64,000 nucleotides of DNA from Pseudocercospora fijiensis CIRAD86 (GCF_000340215.1 NW_006921545.1:304687-368686), one strand, 5' to 3'. Shown: positions 36,190-47,780, counted from the first letter of the stretch. Notes: a model not told the origin generated them from the sequence alone. Numbers and translations: made by a program.

Positions 36190-36480
36190 CGCAACTACGG
36201 CAACTATGCCCCGGTAATAGCAACTACGCCCTAGCAACGGTAACTACGCCCTAGCAACGGCAACTACGCCCTAGCAACGGTAATAGAGCGTAGTAAATAT
36301 AACCTAGTAACTATTATAGCCGGCAATCGTAGCCGGTAGTCGAATAAGAGTGTCCTTATAGCAAAACTACGCCCTAGTAACGGCAACTACGCCCTAGCAA
36401 CGGCAACTACGCCCTAGCAACGGCAACTACGCCCTAGCAACGGCAACTACGCCCTAGCAACGGCAAAAGAGCGTAGTAAA
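36190..36480. repeat. Right subterminal 19-20-bp repeat array of copy B
   Basis: The unit gccctagcaacggcaactac is repeated in two blocks about 70 bp apart, with more copies than in C. It lies some 200-500 bp inside the right terminus. Arrays in this place in hAT elements often bind the transposase, but that is inference here. Confidence 0.85.
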
Positions 36481-36685
36481 TGTAATAGAGTTACTATTAT
36501 AGCCGGTAATCGTAGCCGGCAGTCGAATAAGAGTATCCTTATAGTAAAACTAATACAGTCTCTAGTTTAAACTAGGAATCTATATAGTTCGAAAAAACCA
36601 AACCGGAACTAGGGAGCTAGTTCGCCGCTAAGAAACCAAACTATATACGTTTAGTAGTTCGGAAACCGAACTACTACGGGGTCTA

Positions 36686-36693
36686 TATAGGTA
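36686..36693. repeat. 8-bp target duplication of copy B, right
   Basis: tataggta, identical to 26810-26817. Copy A sequence resumes after it. Confidence 0.92.
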
Positions 36694-37502
36694 AGGTATT
36701 AGAAAAGTATATAAAGAGTACGAGAAGAGTATCCTAGGATATAGGTCGTAAGTAAATTATAGTAGTACGCCTAGTTATTTATATAGTACGGTAATCTAAA
36801 CGATTAAGAGCCTATATTATCTCGTACTTTGCTTATAAGACCTCGACTCTACTAATATACTATTAATCTCCTGCCCGGTCGCCCTAGCTATAGAAGTAGC
36901 GGGGAGCGATAATCGTACGACGATTTCTCTTCTTCTTTAGTTATATCTACTTCTAGTTCTTAGCGTAGTTAAACTATAAATACTATCGAGTTTAGCCGGG
37001 ATATCTTAATTCTTCTTTAAGTTACCGGACTTAGTACGTATCTATAGCTATATAATAGCGCTACGTATTATAGAGAATCTCTCGTTAAAGTTTCTCTCTC
37101 GTAGGCTTACTATCTACCTCGTAGTATAGAGGATTAAAGTACTAATACTAAAGAATCTCCTTATAGTTAGAATACTAGGGCTCCTTAGGACCTTTGTATT
37201 TTAGATCTAAAAAGAGACGTATTATAAATCTTCTATCGCCCTTTCGCTTACTATCCGCTAAGCTAGGATATATAAAGAAACTAGTCTAAATATAGCCCGT
37301 CTCTATTATAACCGAGTAAATATAAGGCGCTAGGTTTCTACTTCGTACCTTACATTTAGGTACGGCGTAGAGATAAAATTAGAAGTATAGCCGGTACCTA
37401 TAGCCGGTACCTATAGCCGGTAAAAGGATACGAAAATAGGCCTACTCCTAGGTTAATCTAACGACTAAATACAAATTCTAGTTAATCCGCTATAAACCGA
37501 CG

Positions 37503-37699
37503 AAATTATATTTAATTTTCGGTCTAGTATACGATTTACGGCTAAGGCGATTAGTGCTCTTTAGGAAGCTACGGAGGCATTTCTCGTAACCGAGCTTAAG
37601 CTTTTAAACCTCCTTACTATCTATACGAAGCGGGTTACTCTTTAAAATAAAGATATATAGCTTCTAGCTAAAATTCGGCGTCGGTTTATAGCGGATTAG
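37503..37699 (+). pseudogene. Histone H3-like 2, 3' fragment (copy D)
   Basis: It begins inside the fold (FRSSIRFTAKAISAL) and runs to the shared terminal TAG at 37697-37699. The 5' two thirds of the gene are missing because of the copy D truncation. Confidence 0.75.
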
Positions 37700-38970
37700 T
37701 TAGAAATTATATTTAGTCGTTAGATTAACCTAGGAGGAGGCCTATTTTCGTATCCTTTTACCGGCTATAGGTACCGGCTATATTTCTAATTTTATCTCCG
37801 CGCCGTCCCTAAATCTAAGGTACGAAGTAGATACCTAGCGCTCTATATTTACCCGGCTATTATAGAGACGAGCTATATTTAGATTAGTTTCTTCGTATAT
37901 CGCGACCTAGCGGGTAGTAAGCGAAAGGGCGATAGAACATTTATAATACCTCTCTATTTAGACCTAAAATACAAAGGTCCTAAGGAGCCCTAGTACCCTA
38001 ACTATAAGGAGATTCTTTAGTATTAGTACTTTAATCCTCTATACTACGAGGTAGATAGTAAGCCTACGAGAGAGAAACTTTAACGAGAGATTCTCTATAA
38101 TACGTAGCGCTATTATATAGCGATAGATACGTACTAAGTCCGGCAACTCGAAGAAGAATTAAGATAGCGACCGAAGAGGAGATTAATAGTATATTAGTAG
38201 AGTCGAGGTCTTATAAGCGAAGTACGAGATAATATAGGCTCTTAGTCGTATAGAGTAACGTACTATATAAATAACTAGGCGTGCTACTCTTATTTACTTA
38301 CGACCTATATCCTAGGATACTCTTCTCGTACTTTTTATACTCTTTTCTAATACCTTACCTATAAGCGCTCCGCGACAACCGAGTAAATATAAGCTATAGG
38401 GTTTCCGCTCGGTACCTTAGCCTCCGAGATAGGGCGGAGTTAAATTTAGAGCGATAGCCGGCACTCGTAGCCGGTATATAGAGACGGTAGTAGGCCTTTT
38501 CCTACTAAATAACTAGCTTGTTTAGTATAGCCTACCTAATATTTCTTATATTTCCTAGCAATAGGCCTAGGTTACTTATAAGATTACTATAGCTAGTAAG
38601 GGAATTACTAAAGAATATCTATACTATAGTAGGATACTATTATTACGCCCGCTATTTATTAAAAGGAGGCTTTCGCCTATTACTATACCGGCTATATATA
38701 CCGGCTATATTTCAAGGTTTGCTATACCTGCCTTTTTAAGCCGTACCTGCCTTCTTTCCTTACTCTAACGTTACTATAATATAGGGTTACGCAACGCTTA
38801 CTCTATTGCCTAGCGATACCGCGATACTACCTCTCTCGCTATATTTAACCTTCGTATTAATACTTATACCTCTACGCTCTATATCTACTACCTCTATAAT
38901 ACCCTCGCTCCGCGCGCGCCTTCGTATACCTTTATAACGCACTTTTTTCCTTAATTCGACGACTTTTATA

Positions 38971-39622
38971 ATACCGAGTCTACTTAACTAAGTTACGACG
39001 CCTCGTAAGAAGAGACCTACTACTTCTACGGGTTATAATAATACTAGAAATAGTAGAACGAGTATAGTATATTAACGTAAGAAGGCTGCTACTACTACCG
39101 CTAGCTCTAGTACTAGAAAGGGCGTCGCGAGTAAGGCTCCGCGTAAGACGACGGCGGGTAAGGCTCTACGTAAGACGACGACTAGCGCTTCTACTACTAG
39201 TAGTAATAATCGTATAAAGCGTCGATAGCGCCTAGGAAGTAAGTCCTATTTACTACCGGTAGCGTAGCCGGCATTCTTACTATCTTTTTACTAATCCTTC
39301 TTTAGCCGTAGCCCTCCGTAAGATTCGGAAGTATTCGAAGGGTTCTAATCTCCTACTCCGTAAAGCTCCTTTCTAACGACTTGTTCGCGAAATTACCTAG
39401 TATTATATACTAGACCTTCGCTTCTAAGCCTCCGCGATAGGCGCCCTTTAAGAGGCTATAGAAGCCTACCTAGTTCGTATCTTCGAATATATATTTCTCT
39501 TCTACCTCTTTTCGAACTATACTAATACTATTTTAGCGGTTAACCTTATAGCTATCTATACGAACCGTATTACGATTATAGATAAGGACTTCAAAGCACT
39601 CGATTAGATTCTAAAAGGCTAG
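38971..39622 (+). pseudogene. Histone H3-like 1 gene of copy D, RIP-inactivated
   Basis: Same length (652 nt) and intron layout as copy B, with two tail repeat units. The start position reads ATACCG, in line with RIP of an original ATGCCG. The core shows the expected H3 landmarks interrupted by TAG/TAA. Confidence 0.8.
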
Positions 39623-39946
39623 AATGTCTATATTCTAGATAGTACTAGGTAGGATAGATATTCTAGTAGGAAGGATATTCGTAGTATTATCTATAAGCTT
39701 TTCTATATACGAAATAAGCCGCTATTATACGGCGCTGCATACCGCGCTCTAAATACTCTCTAAGTATATATATATAGTAAAGTATGCTTTATTAGCCGTA
39801 CGGAATAGAAGTTTTCGAAAATCCCGTTAGTACTAAGGAGTAAAAAGGCCGGCTACGCTACTAGCTACGCTACCGGCTACGCTACTAGCTACGCTACTAG
39901 GTTCTTTAAAGAACTAAAAGAAGATAGACATTCCGGTTAATTTGTA

Positions 39947-40493
39947 TTAGTTCGGATTTTTATAAAAAGAAAATAGGGAAAAATAAGGAAGGTTAAAGAG
40001 CCTAATGCTTATAGTTATAGGTATTATCCCTATTTTCTAGACTATATTATATACCTGCCTTCGTAACTCTACCTAATACTCCCTCTAAATATCCTTATAC
40101 TCTACCTACTAGAAATTTAACTAGGTACCTCGACCTATAGCTGCCTCTATATCTTTTACTATCTTCTATAGGTTAAATGACTCCTCTATAGTAGCCTCTA
40201 CCTCCTTATATAATACGAAGTTACTACCTGCCCTACCCTTAATATCTCCTAAATAACTAAGAGTTCTAAGGAACGAACTAGCATTCGGCCTTAGTATAGC
40301 GAGTAACTAGTAGAACGTTATATAGAGCTACCTTATAGCTCTTTTATATACTATACCGATACTAAGGGAGGAGCTATCCTAGTACTTAATATTAGAGAAT
40401 AGTTCAGTTAGAAAGTGTTAGAACTTCTTAAGGAGGGCTTCTAGGGAAATCGATAAGTTCTATCTAGATCTAGATAATAATATTCTACCGAGC
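39947..40493 (-). pseudogene. Left-end ORF of hAT copy D
   Basis: Minus-strand counterpart of 44618-45157, with the start codon position reading ATA and many RIP-type stops. Confidence 0.55.
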
Positions 40494-43400
40494 AGTTAGG
40501 GAATTAAATAGCGAGCGAAAGGATGAAATTTATACCTAATAAGTACAGTTTCTAAACTAAACTATAATAGCTTATATATATATATATATATACTTTTAAT
40601 TAGTTAGTACCCTTAGCTAATTGTCTATAGATTTAGGGTTATATAAGTACCTTCCTATAACTAAAAAATGCTAGCTACGCTACCGGCTATACTCTCGTAT
40701 CTTATAAAGGGCTTACTTCGAGTTACGTAGACATTCTTATACTTCTTAGAAACCGATAAATTCTATAGTTCGAACTAGCTAATCCTATAGTTGCTTAGTA
40801 AACTAACCTAAACTAAACTAGATCTTCGGCTTAGCAAACTGGACTAAACCAACCCGAACTGCTGCGGGGTCTACCTATTCTAGGCTCTAAAGGTAACTTT
40901 ATATACATTCGGGCGACGAGGGGATATCGCTAAGACCTAGAAAATTAATAAGCCTATAATCGTAAAGAGATATTTATACTTCTTACCTTCTAGATTTAAT
41001 AGTCTTCTATTAAACCGTCTTAGTAGGTCCTTATTGGATTCGTAATTAGGATAGTCGCTAAAGGAAGGAAAGGCGGCCGACTTAGTAAGGCCCGAAGAGC
41101 CGAATCCTTAAGGTATATTTATCTTTTATAATATAGGAAAAGGGAAGAAGGAGAGGAAGAGCGAATAGAGATTTAGAAATAGTTAGTAGAAAATCGGAGT
41201 GGGTTGCTATAGTAACTAGTCTATTTTAGAATTCAAAATGTATTAGGAATATATACTAGCTATATACGCCGGCTATATTATCTTCTATATAAACGCTTCG
41301 TCTCTTTAAAGCTACTCTAGGCCTATATACGCTTCTGCTTCTCGATCTAGTATCGCCTTCTATCTCCGCCTCCCTCCTCTTTGTTATCGCTAATAAGGGT
41401 TTCGCTTAGACTAAATTTTGTATTCTCTTCGCGCTATTAAGTTTCTTCGTTCTTAAGGTTTTCTAATTCCTCGATTAAGTCCTATAGTATAATCTTTAGT
41501 ATCCTACCTTAGCGACGCTAGTAGAGGAGGTAGTATCGGGATACTATAATAGATTCGAAGGTAGTAGGTAGGTATATTCGATTAAAGCGGCCCTAGTAAC
41601 GAGCGAAACTAAAAGACCTCTTATAGCCTATACCTACGCTTAGTATAGCGAGGACGTCCTAAGCGACTAACGCTATCGTTAAAAACTTAGGCTTTAACTG
41701 CTACTATATAGTAAGAATACCGTCTCCGAATTCGTTTAGAAGACCGGTAAGATCTAGAGATTATTAGCCCTCTTTCCGAGCCTATAAGTTTAGTACTTAC
41801 TTACGCGCCGATAGAGATTAAACTCTTCTTTATTTACTTTAGTAGTTGCTTCCTCTTCTACCTCTACTTTCTATCTACGAAATAGGTAGAATATATAATA
41901 TCGGAACCTTTTTAGCCTTCTTTTTCTTTATAGGAGCTATGTTTAGACTAGTTTTATTCCGACGCTTATAGAATATCTTTTATAGAATAGTCTAGTAATA
42001 CTTAGTCTATTCCTCGTCCTCCTTCTATTCCGGCTTCTACTAGTATATATCCTTTTCTACTAGGTTTAGTAAGTACGTAACGATATAGATATCTCTAAAC
42101 AACTAGAAGGTAATACTATAGTATTTATATAACTTAGTATAGGAGCTGTCTATAGCTTTCGCTATAGCTACTTTCTAGGGAACGCTCTTCTTAGCTAGCT
42201 TAGCTACGGTTTCGCTAGACTTATTAAAGAGCCAGTTATAGTACGTAAAGATAAGGTAGATTGTCGGTCCTTAGATTCTTCTAATCGTAGTAGTAACCTT
42301 CGCGTAATACTTACTAATATCTACGAGATACTCTACTTAGCGCTATTTAGCGGCGGTAAGCCCGAGCTACTTAATACCCTCGGGATTCTAATAGATCTCG
42401 AGAGCAGTATATAAAGGCGGTATATAAAGTATATCCCTTCGTAACTATATAGAAAGTCGAATCGAACTAGATCTTTACGTCTTAGGTAAATAAAGTAGGC
42501 GCTAAGGAGGCCGCTTTTACTATCGCTTATTCTATACGATATTCTAGGCATCGAATAATCGGTTTTAGGGCGCTCGATAAGGTTCTTTTAAATAGCTTCA
42601 AATCGGTTTTATCTCTATAAGCTTAAGTTCGTATATATTAGTAGACGATAAAGCGAGAGAAAAAGAGCTAGAACTATATTATATTACTACCTCTAGGTGC
42701 CGGCTATAGCTACCGGCTACGGATAAAAGTTATACCTTATATAAAACGAGAGCGAGGCTCTTTATCTTATCTCGTCTTATTACTATAACGAGTCTCTCGA
42801 CTTTCGACTTTACTTTATCCTTATCTAGGATCTTCTATTAGTCGTCGTTCGATAGTGTAATTTTAAGCATCTTAAAGAGGGCTAGGATCGCGATTTAAAC
42901 TAGTTAACCTTTAAGTCGAGAAGTCCTATTATAGTATAATATCCCCTCTATAAAGAAGCTCTAGAATATATCCGTTCGATCCTTACTACCCTATAGTACT
43001 TCTATAGTTTATACTCCTTTAAACGTAAGTATAAAGGAAACTATATCTTATAGACCTATTAATTAAACTACTCGGTATACTCGGGTTTCTAAAGATACGC
43101 CTAGCTAGCTTTTTCGAAGATATCTAGGTTACTACTCGATATTCTTATATCTCCGAATAATCTTCTCCTTAGACTCCGTAACGGTAAGGACTAGGTAGTA
43201 GCAACCTATAACGAAATCCTATAGTCCTACTACTCGGATTCGGAGAGGATAAATCTAGCCTTAATCGTAGTCTAGTACTCGATAGGCTCGAAGGCGAGTA
43301 TATAGCCTTATCTCGACGTTGTTATAATCTAGTTTGTATACTAGACTATTTCGACTATCGTCTTATCGCTATCCTTCCTAGTATAGCGCCTAGTATATAC

Positions 43401-44181
43401 AAAATATCGGTCGGCACATTTTAAAGTTTTATATAGTAAGGTTAAGAGTAGTCGATATATACTAGTAGCTATAGGGAAATATCCTTTCTTTTATAGTATA
43501 GTATCGTTAGGAATAGCTAGGTAGTAACTAGCTAGCTACCTTTTTCTTGTTTCCTAGCTACCCTAGCTAGGCTAACCACTAGAATTTGTTTCCTAGCTAC
43601 CCTAGCTATCCTAACTATCCGAGTTTTGCCTTCTATACGGCGACTCTCTCCTACTAACGGAACTAAGCTACTATACTAAACGAATCCGAGCTTGCTTTAA
43701 GTCTTAATCTATCCTCTTTTAGTATAAGATACTTAATAAGCAAATATCTAGGTCGAGTCTAACGACGAAACCTAATAGTAACTAATAGCTCTATTAACTA
43801 ATCCTAGTCCTCGAACTTCCTCCGCTTCTTAGTAAAGATCTTAAAGAGCGCCTAAGCTTCGTCGGATATTTATAGAGTAGTCGAGATAAAGCCGTATCGC
43901 TAAAGTAGGCAATCCTCTAGAGCCTTATATAGAGATTAAGAGAAATCTAACGCAAAACTATCCTACTAGTTGCTTAGATTCCGGATATAAGACCTCTCTA
44001 CCTAAGTAAAGATTTTATATAGTAGCGGTACTCTATCTATAGAAATCGCTTACTATTTAATTATTAGTATCTACCGGGCATAAATACCGGCTATATATAC
44101 CGGCTATAGAATACTTACTTATATCCCTTTTATCCTTAGGAACTCCTCCGCCGCCTTAGATACCTAGCCTCTATTCTATTA

Positions 44182-44189
44182 ATCGTATC
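44182..44189. repeat. 8-bp target duplication of copy C, left
   Basis: atcgtatc, identical to 54124-54131. Confidence 0.93.
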
Positions 44190-44209
44190 TAGACCCCGCA
44201 GTGGTTCGG
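44190..44209 (+). repeat. Left terminal inverted repeat of copy C
   Basis: tagaccccgcagtggttcgg, the inverse of 54104-54123 with one mismatch. The first base was probably C before RIP, giving the CAG start common in hAT elements. Confidence 0.9.
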
Positions 44210-44617
44210 GTTGGTTTGGTTTAGTTTGCTAAGCCGAAACTCTGGTTTGGTTTGGGTTGGTTTGCTAAGCAACCACATAAGTAGCTGGTTCGAACTATAT
44301 AATTTATCGGTTTTTAAGAAGTGTACGAATGTATACGTAGCTTCAAGCAAGCCCTTTGTAAGACTCAGCAGTATAGCCGGCAGCGTGGCCGGCATTTTTA
44401 GTCCTCAGTACTCATAGAATTTTCGAATCCTACTTAGGCTACGTAGTTGTATGAAGGTACTTATATGACCTCAAATCTATAGACAATCAGCTAAGGGCAC
44501 TAACCAATCAAAAGCATATACATATATAAGGCATTATAGTTTAGTTCGGAAACTGCACTCCTTAGGTATGAATTTCATCCTTTCGTTTACGGTTCAATTC
44601 CCTAACTGCTTAGCAGA

Positions 44618-45157
44618 ATGTCTTTATCTAGATCTAGGTAGAACTTATCGATTTCCCTAGAAGTCCTCCTCCTTAAGAAGTTTATACACTTTCCTACCGA
44701 ACTATTCGACAATATTAAGTACTAGGATAGCTCCTCCCTCGGTATCGGCACAGTATATAAAAGAGCTATAAGGCAGCTCTATAGAACGTTCTACTAGTCA
44801 CTCGCTATACTAAGGCCGAATGCTAGTTCGTTCCTTAGAACTCTTAGTCATTTAGGAGATATAAAGGGTAGGGTAGGTAGTGACTTCGTATTGTATAAGG
44901 AGGTAGAGGCTGCTATAGAAGAGGCCTTCAACCTATAGAAGATAGTAAAAGATATAGAGGCAGCTGCAGGTCTAGGTACCTAGTTAAATTTCTAGTAGGT
45001 AGAGTATAAGGATATTCAGAGGGAGTATTAGGTAGAGTTGCGAAGGCAGGTGTATAATATGCTCTAGAAAATAGGGATAGTGCCTATAACTATAACTATT
45101 AGGCTCTTCAACCTTCCTTATTTTTCCCTGTTTTCTTTTTATAAAAATCTAAACTAA
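44618..45157 (+). pseudogene. Left-end ORF of copy C, conserved protein of unknown function
   Basis: A 179-codon frame from ATG at 44618 (MSLSRSR) to TAA at 45155-45157, broken only by TAG codons of RIP type (Trp/Gln positions). The protein looks helical and soluble (VYKRAIRQLYRTFY, DFVLYKEVEAAIEEAFNL, QREY-VELRRQVYNML). The plus-strand reading is more protein-like than the opposite strand, which is Leu/Tyr-rich. Copy B keeps the same frame and end. It is the only rightward gene in the element and converges on the H3-like 1 gene. No family is recognised. Confidence 0.6.
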
Positions 45158-45481
45158 TACAAATCAACCGGAATGTCTATCTTCTTTTAGTTCTTTGAAA
45201 AACCTAGCAGCGTGGCTAGCAGCGTGGCCGGCAGCGTAGTCGGCAGCGTAGCCGGCCTTTTTACTCCTTAGTACTAACGGGATTTTGGGAGACTTCTATT
45301 CCGTACGGCTAATAAAGCATACTATACTATATATATATGCTTAGAGAGTATTCAGAGCGCGGTATGCAGCGCCGTATAACAGCGGCTTATTTCGTATATA
45401 GAAAAGCTTGTAGACGATACTACGAACATCCTTCCTACTAGTATATCTATCCTATCTAGTACTATCTCGAATATAGACATT

Positions 45482-46181
45482 CTAGCCTTTTAGAATCTAA
45501 TCGAGTGCTTTGAAATCCTTGTCTATAATCGTTATACGCTTCGCGTAGATAGCTATAAGGTTGACCGCTAAAATAGTATTAGTATAGTCCGAAAAGAGGT
45601 AGAAGAGAAATATACATTCGAAGATACGAACTAGGTAGGCTTCTATAGCCTCTTAAAGGGCGCCTATCGCGGAGGCTTAGAAGCGAAGGTCTATTCTATA
45701 ATCCTAGGCAATTTCGCGAATAAGTCGTTAGAAAGGAGTTTTGCGGATTAGGAGCTTAGAACTCTTCTAATACTGCCGAATCTTACGGAGGGCTACGGCT
45801 AAAGAAGGATTAGTAAAAAGACAGTAAGAATGCCGGCTACGCTGCCGGCTACGCTACCGGCTACGCTGCCGGCTACAAATAGGACTTACTTCCTAGGCGC
45901 TATCGACGCTTCGCACGATTGCTACTAGTAGCAGAAGCGCTAGTTGTCGTCTTGCGTAGAGCCTTACCCGCCGTTGTCTTACGCGGAGCCTTGCCCGCCG
46001 TTGTCTTACGCGGAGCCTTGCTCGCGACGCCCTTTCTAGCACCGGAGCTAGCGGTAGCAGTAGCAGCTATCTTGCGTTGATGTACTATACTCGTTCTATT
46101 ATTTCCGATCTTATTACGACCCGTAGAAGCACTAGGTCCCTTCTTGCGAGGCGTCGTAACTTAGTTAAGTAGACTCGCTAT
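45482..46181 (-). pseudogene. Histone H3-like 1: H3 fold with repeated K9-K18-like tail motif (transposon cargo)
   Basis: Three exons on the minus strand: 46181-45890, 45798-45616 and 45567-45482. They join to 187 codons including the terminal TAG. The core matches histone H3 almost position by position: TVALRKIRQY, KLLIRKTPF, RLIREIA, DYRIDLRF, ASAIGAL, EAIEAYLVRIFE, NLIAIYAKRITI and DKDFKALD. It ends where H3 ends. The ~97-residue tail is basic and contains SKAPRKTTAGKAPRKTTAGK, three 27-bp units resembling H3 residues 8-18 (RKSTGGKAPRK). The two introns (91 and 48 bp) have GT-AG borders, and the second has a CTAAT branch-like site. The start reads ATA and was probably ATG before RIP. Eight in-frame TAG/TAA codons, mostly at conserved H3 Gln positions, show RIP inactivation. 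If intact it would be expected in chromatin. Codon composition cannot be judged after RIP. Confidence 0.9.
45799..45889 (-). other. Intron 1 of H3-like 1, filled with GTAGCCGGCA-type repeats
   Basis: Donor GTAAGT at 45889-45884 and acceptor CTTTAG ending at 45799. Most of the intron is four units of a ~11-bp repeat (gtagccggcagc), which differ in number between copies. Confidence 0.85.
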
Positions 46182-46489
46182 TATAAAAGTCGTCGAATTG
46201 AGGAAAAAAGTGCGTTACGAAGGTATACGAAGGCGCGCGCGGAGCGAGGGTATTACGGAGGTAGTAGATATAGAGCGTAGAGGTATAGGTATCGATGCGA
46301 AGGTTGAATATAGCGGTAGTGTCGCGGTATCGCTAGGTAATAGAGTAAGCTTCGCGCAAGCCTATATTATAGTAACGTTAGAGCAAGGAAAGAAGGCAGG
46401 CACGGCTAAAAAAGGCAGGCACGGCTAAAAAAGGCAGGTACGGCAGACTTTGAAATATAGCCGGCATATATAGCCGGTATAGTAATAGG

Positions 46490-47780
46490 CGAAAGCCTCC
46501 TTTTAATGAATAGCCGGCGTAATAATAGTATCCTACTATAGTATAGATATTCTTTAGTAATGCCTTTACTAGCTATAGTAATCTTATAAGTAACCTAGGC
46601 CTATTGCTAGTAAATATAAGAAATATTAGGTAGGCTATACTAAACAAGCTAGTCATTTAGCAGGAAAAGGCCTACTACCGTCTCTATATGCCGGCTACGA
46701 GTGCCGGCTACGAGTGCCGGCTATCGCTCTAAATTCAACTCCGCCCTATCTCGGAGGCTAAGGTACCGAGCGGAAACCCTACAGCTTATATTCACTCGGT
46801 TATCGCGGAGCGCTTACAGGTGAGGTATTAGAAAAGAGTATAAAAAGTACGAGAAGAGTATCCTAGGATATAGGTCGTAAGTGAATAAGAGTAGCACGCC
46901 TAGTTATTTATATAGTACGTTACTCTATACGACTAAGAGCCTATATTATCTCGTACTTCGCTTATAAGACCTCGACTCTACTAATATACTGTTATTCTCC
47001 TGCTCGGTCGCTGTCTTAAATCTTCTTCGAGTTGCCGGACTTAGTGCGCATCTATAGCTATGCAATAGCGCTACGTATTATAGAGAATCAACTCCGCCGT
47101 ATCTCGAAGGCTAAGGTACCGAGCGGAAATCCTATAGCTTATATTCACTCGGTTATCGCGGAGCGATTACAGGTAAGGTATTAGAAAAGAGTATAAAAAG
47201 TACGACAAGAGCATCCTAGGATATAGGTCGTAAGTGAATAAGAGTAGTACGCCTAGTTATTTATATAGTACGTTACTCTATACGACTAAGAGCCTATATT
47301 ATCTTGTGCTTCGCTTGTAAGACCTCGACTCTACTAGTATACTATCGATCTCCTCCTCGGTCGCTAATACGCTGTCTTAATTCTTCTTCGAGTTGCCGGA
47401 CTTAGTACGTATCTATAGCTATACAATAGCGCTACGTATTATAGAGAATTTCTCGTTGAAGTTTCTCTCTCGTAGGCTTGCTATCTGCCTCGTAATACAG
47501 AGGATCAAAGTGCTAATACTAAAGAATCTCCTTATAGTTAGGATACTAGGGCTCCTTAGGACCTTTGTGTTTTAGGTCTAAATAGAGACGTATTATAAAC
47601 GTTCTATCGCCCTTTCGCTTACTACCCGCTAGGTCGCGATATGCGAAGAAACTAATCTAAATGTAGCTCGTCTCTATAAGAGCCGGGTGAATATAGAGCG
47701 CTAGGTTTCTACTTCGTACCTTAGATTTAGGGACGGCGCGGAGATAAAATCAGAAATATAGCCGGTACCTATAGCCGGCA
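46490..47780 (-). pseudogene. Unassigned coding-like region between the two H3 genes of copy C
   Basis: One minus-strand frame reads as plausible protein from about 47740 to 47090 (GDRTFIIRLYLDLKHKGP, DPLYYEADSKPTREKLQREI, VRQLEEELRQR), with only RIP-type stops. Part of it is repeated with 46738-47090 by a 353-bp tandem duplication. GCCGGC-type repeats at both edges (near 47760 and 46460-46725) resemble those in the H3-like 1 intron, so introns are likely. I could not assign a family or define exons. It may be a third cargo gene or an untranslated part of a neighbour. Confidence 0.4.
46738..47443. repeat. 353-bp tandem duplication in copy C
   Basis: Units start at 46738 and 47091 with the sequence actccgcc and stay alike for about 350 bases. 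The same pair exists in copy B. Confidence 0.88.

Larger units (their letters stand above)
26818..36685. mobile_element. hAT-type transposon copy B, complete, 9.87 kb
   Basis: It begins tagaccccgtagtagttcg and ends cgaactactacggggtcta, as inverted repeats of about 19 bp. It is flanked by the perfect 8-bp duplication tataggta (26810-26817 and 36686-36693) and inserted in copy A (ttataggta followed by aggtattag restores A). The 8-bp duplication and the transposase both point to the hAT superfamily. It carries the same gene set as C, but RIP has removed nearly all CpA and TpG and every gene has in-frame stops. Confidence 0.95.
37503..40873 (-). mobile_element. hAT copy D, inverted and truncated, inside copy A
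   Basis: It reads as the left ~3.4 kb of the element on the minus strand, with an intact left terminus at 40873 (gctgcggggtcta on the plus strand). It stops inside the H3-like 2 fold at about 37503 and joins copy A at tataaaccgacg. The right half and right terminus are absent, and no paired target duplication exists. The joint with A creates a large imperfect inverted repeat. RIP level is between those of A and C. Confidence 0.85.

Noticed and set aside
36190..36480. Regular ~20-bp repeats, CRISPR-like at first sight
   Set aside because: Units are directly adjacent without unique spacers, and the window is eukaryotic.
42333..42551. 72-codon minus-strand open frame starting MPRISYRI
   Set aside because: It is a shifted frame of the hAT transposase of copy A. 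The frame next to it reads as transposase in the other copies.
44189..44417. Two overlapping open frames at the left end of copy C
   Set aside because: They span the transposon terminus and target duplication, which is not compatible with a gene of the element.
45200..45800. Long plus-strand protein-like reading opposite the H3-like 1 core
   Set aside because: The frame antisense to a conserved gene is often open. The minus strand matches histone H3 residue by residue and splices cleanly, so the antisense reading was dropped.
46198..46428. 76-codon plus-strand open frame in copy C
   Set aside because: It lies opposite the region upstream of H3-like 1, is full of stops in copies A and B, and has no recognisable feature. 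It was probably left open by chance.
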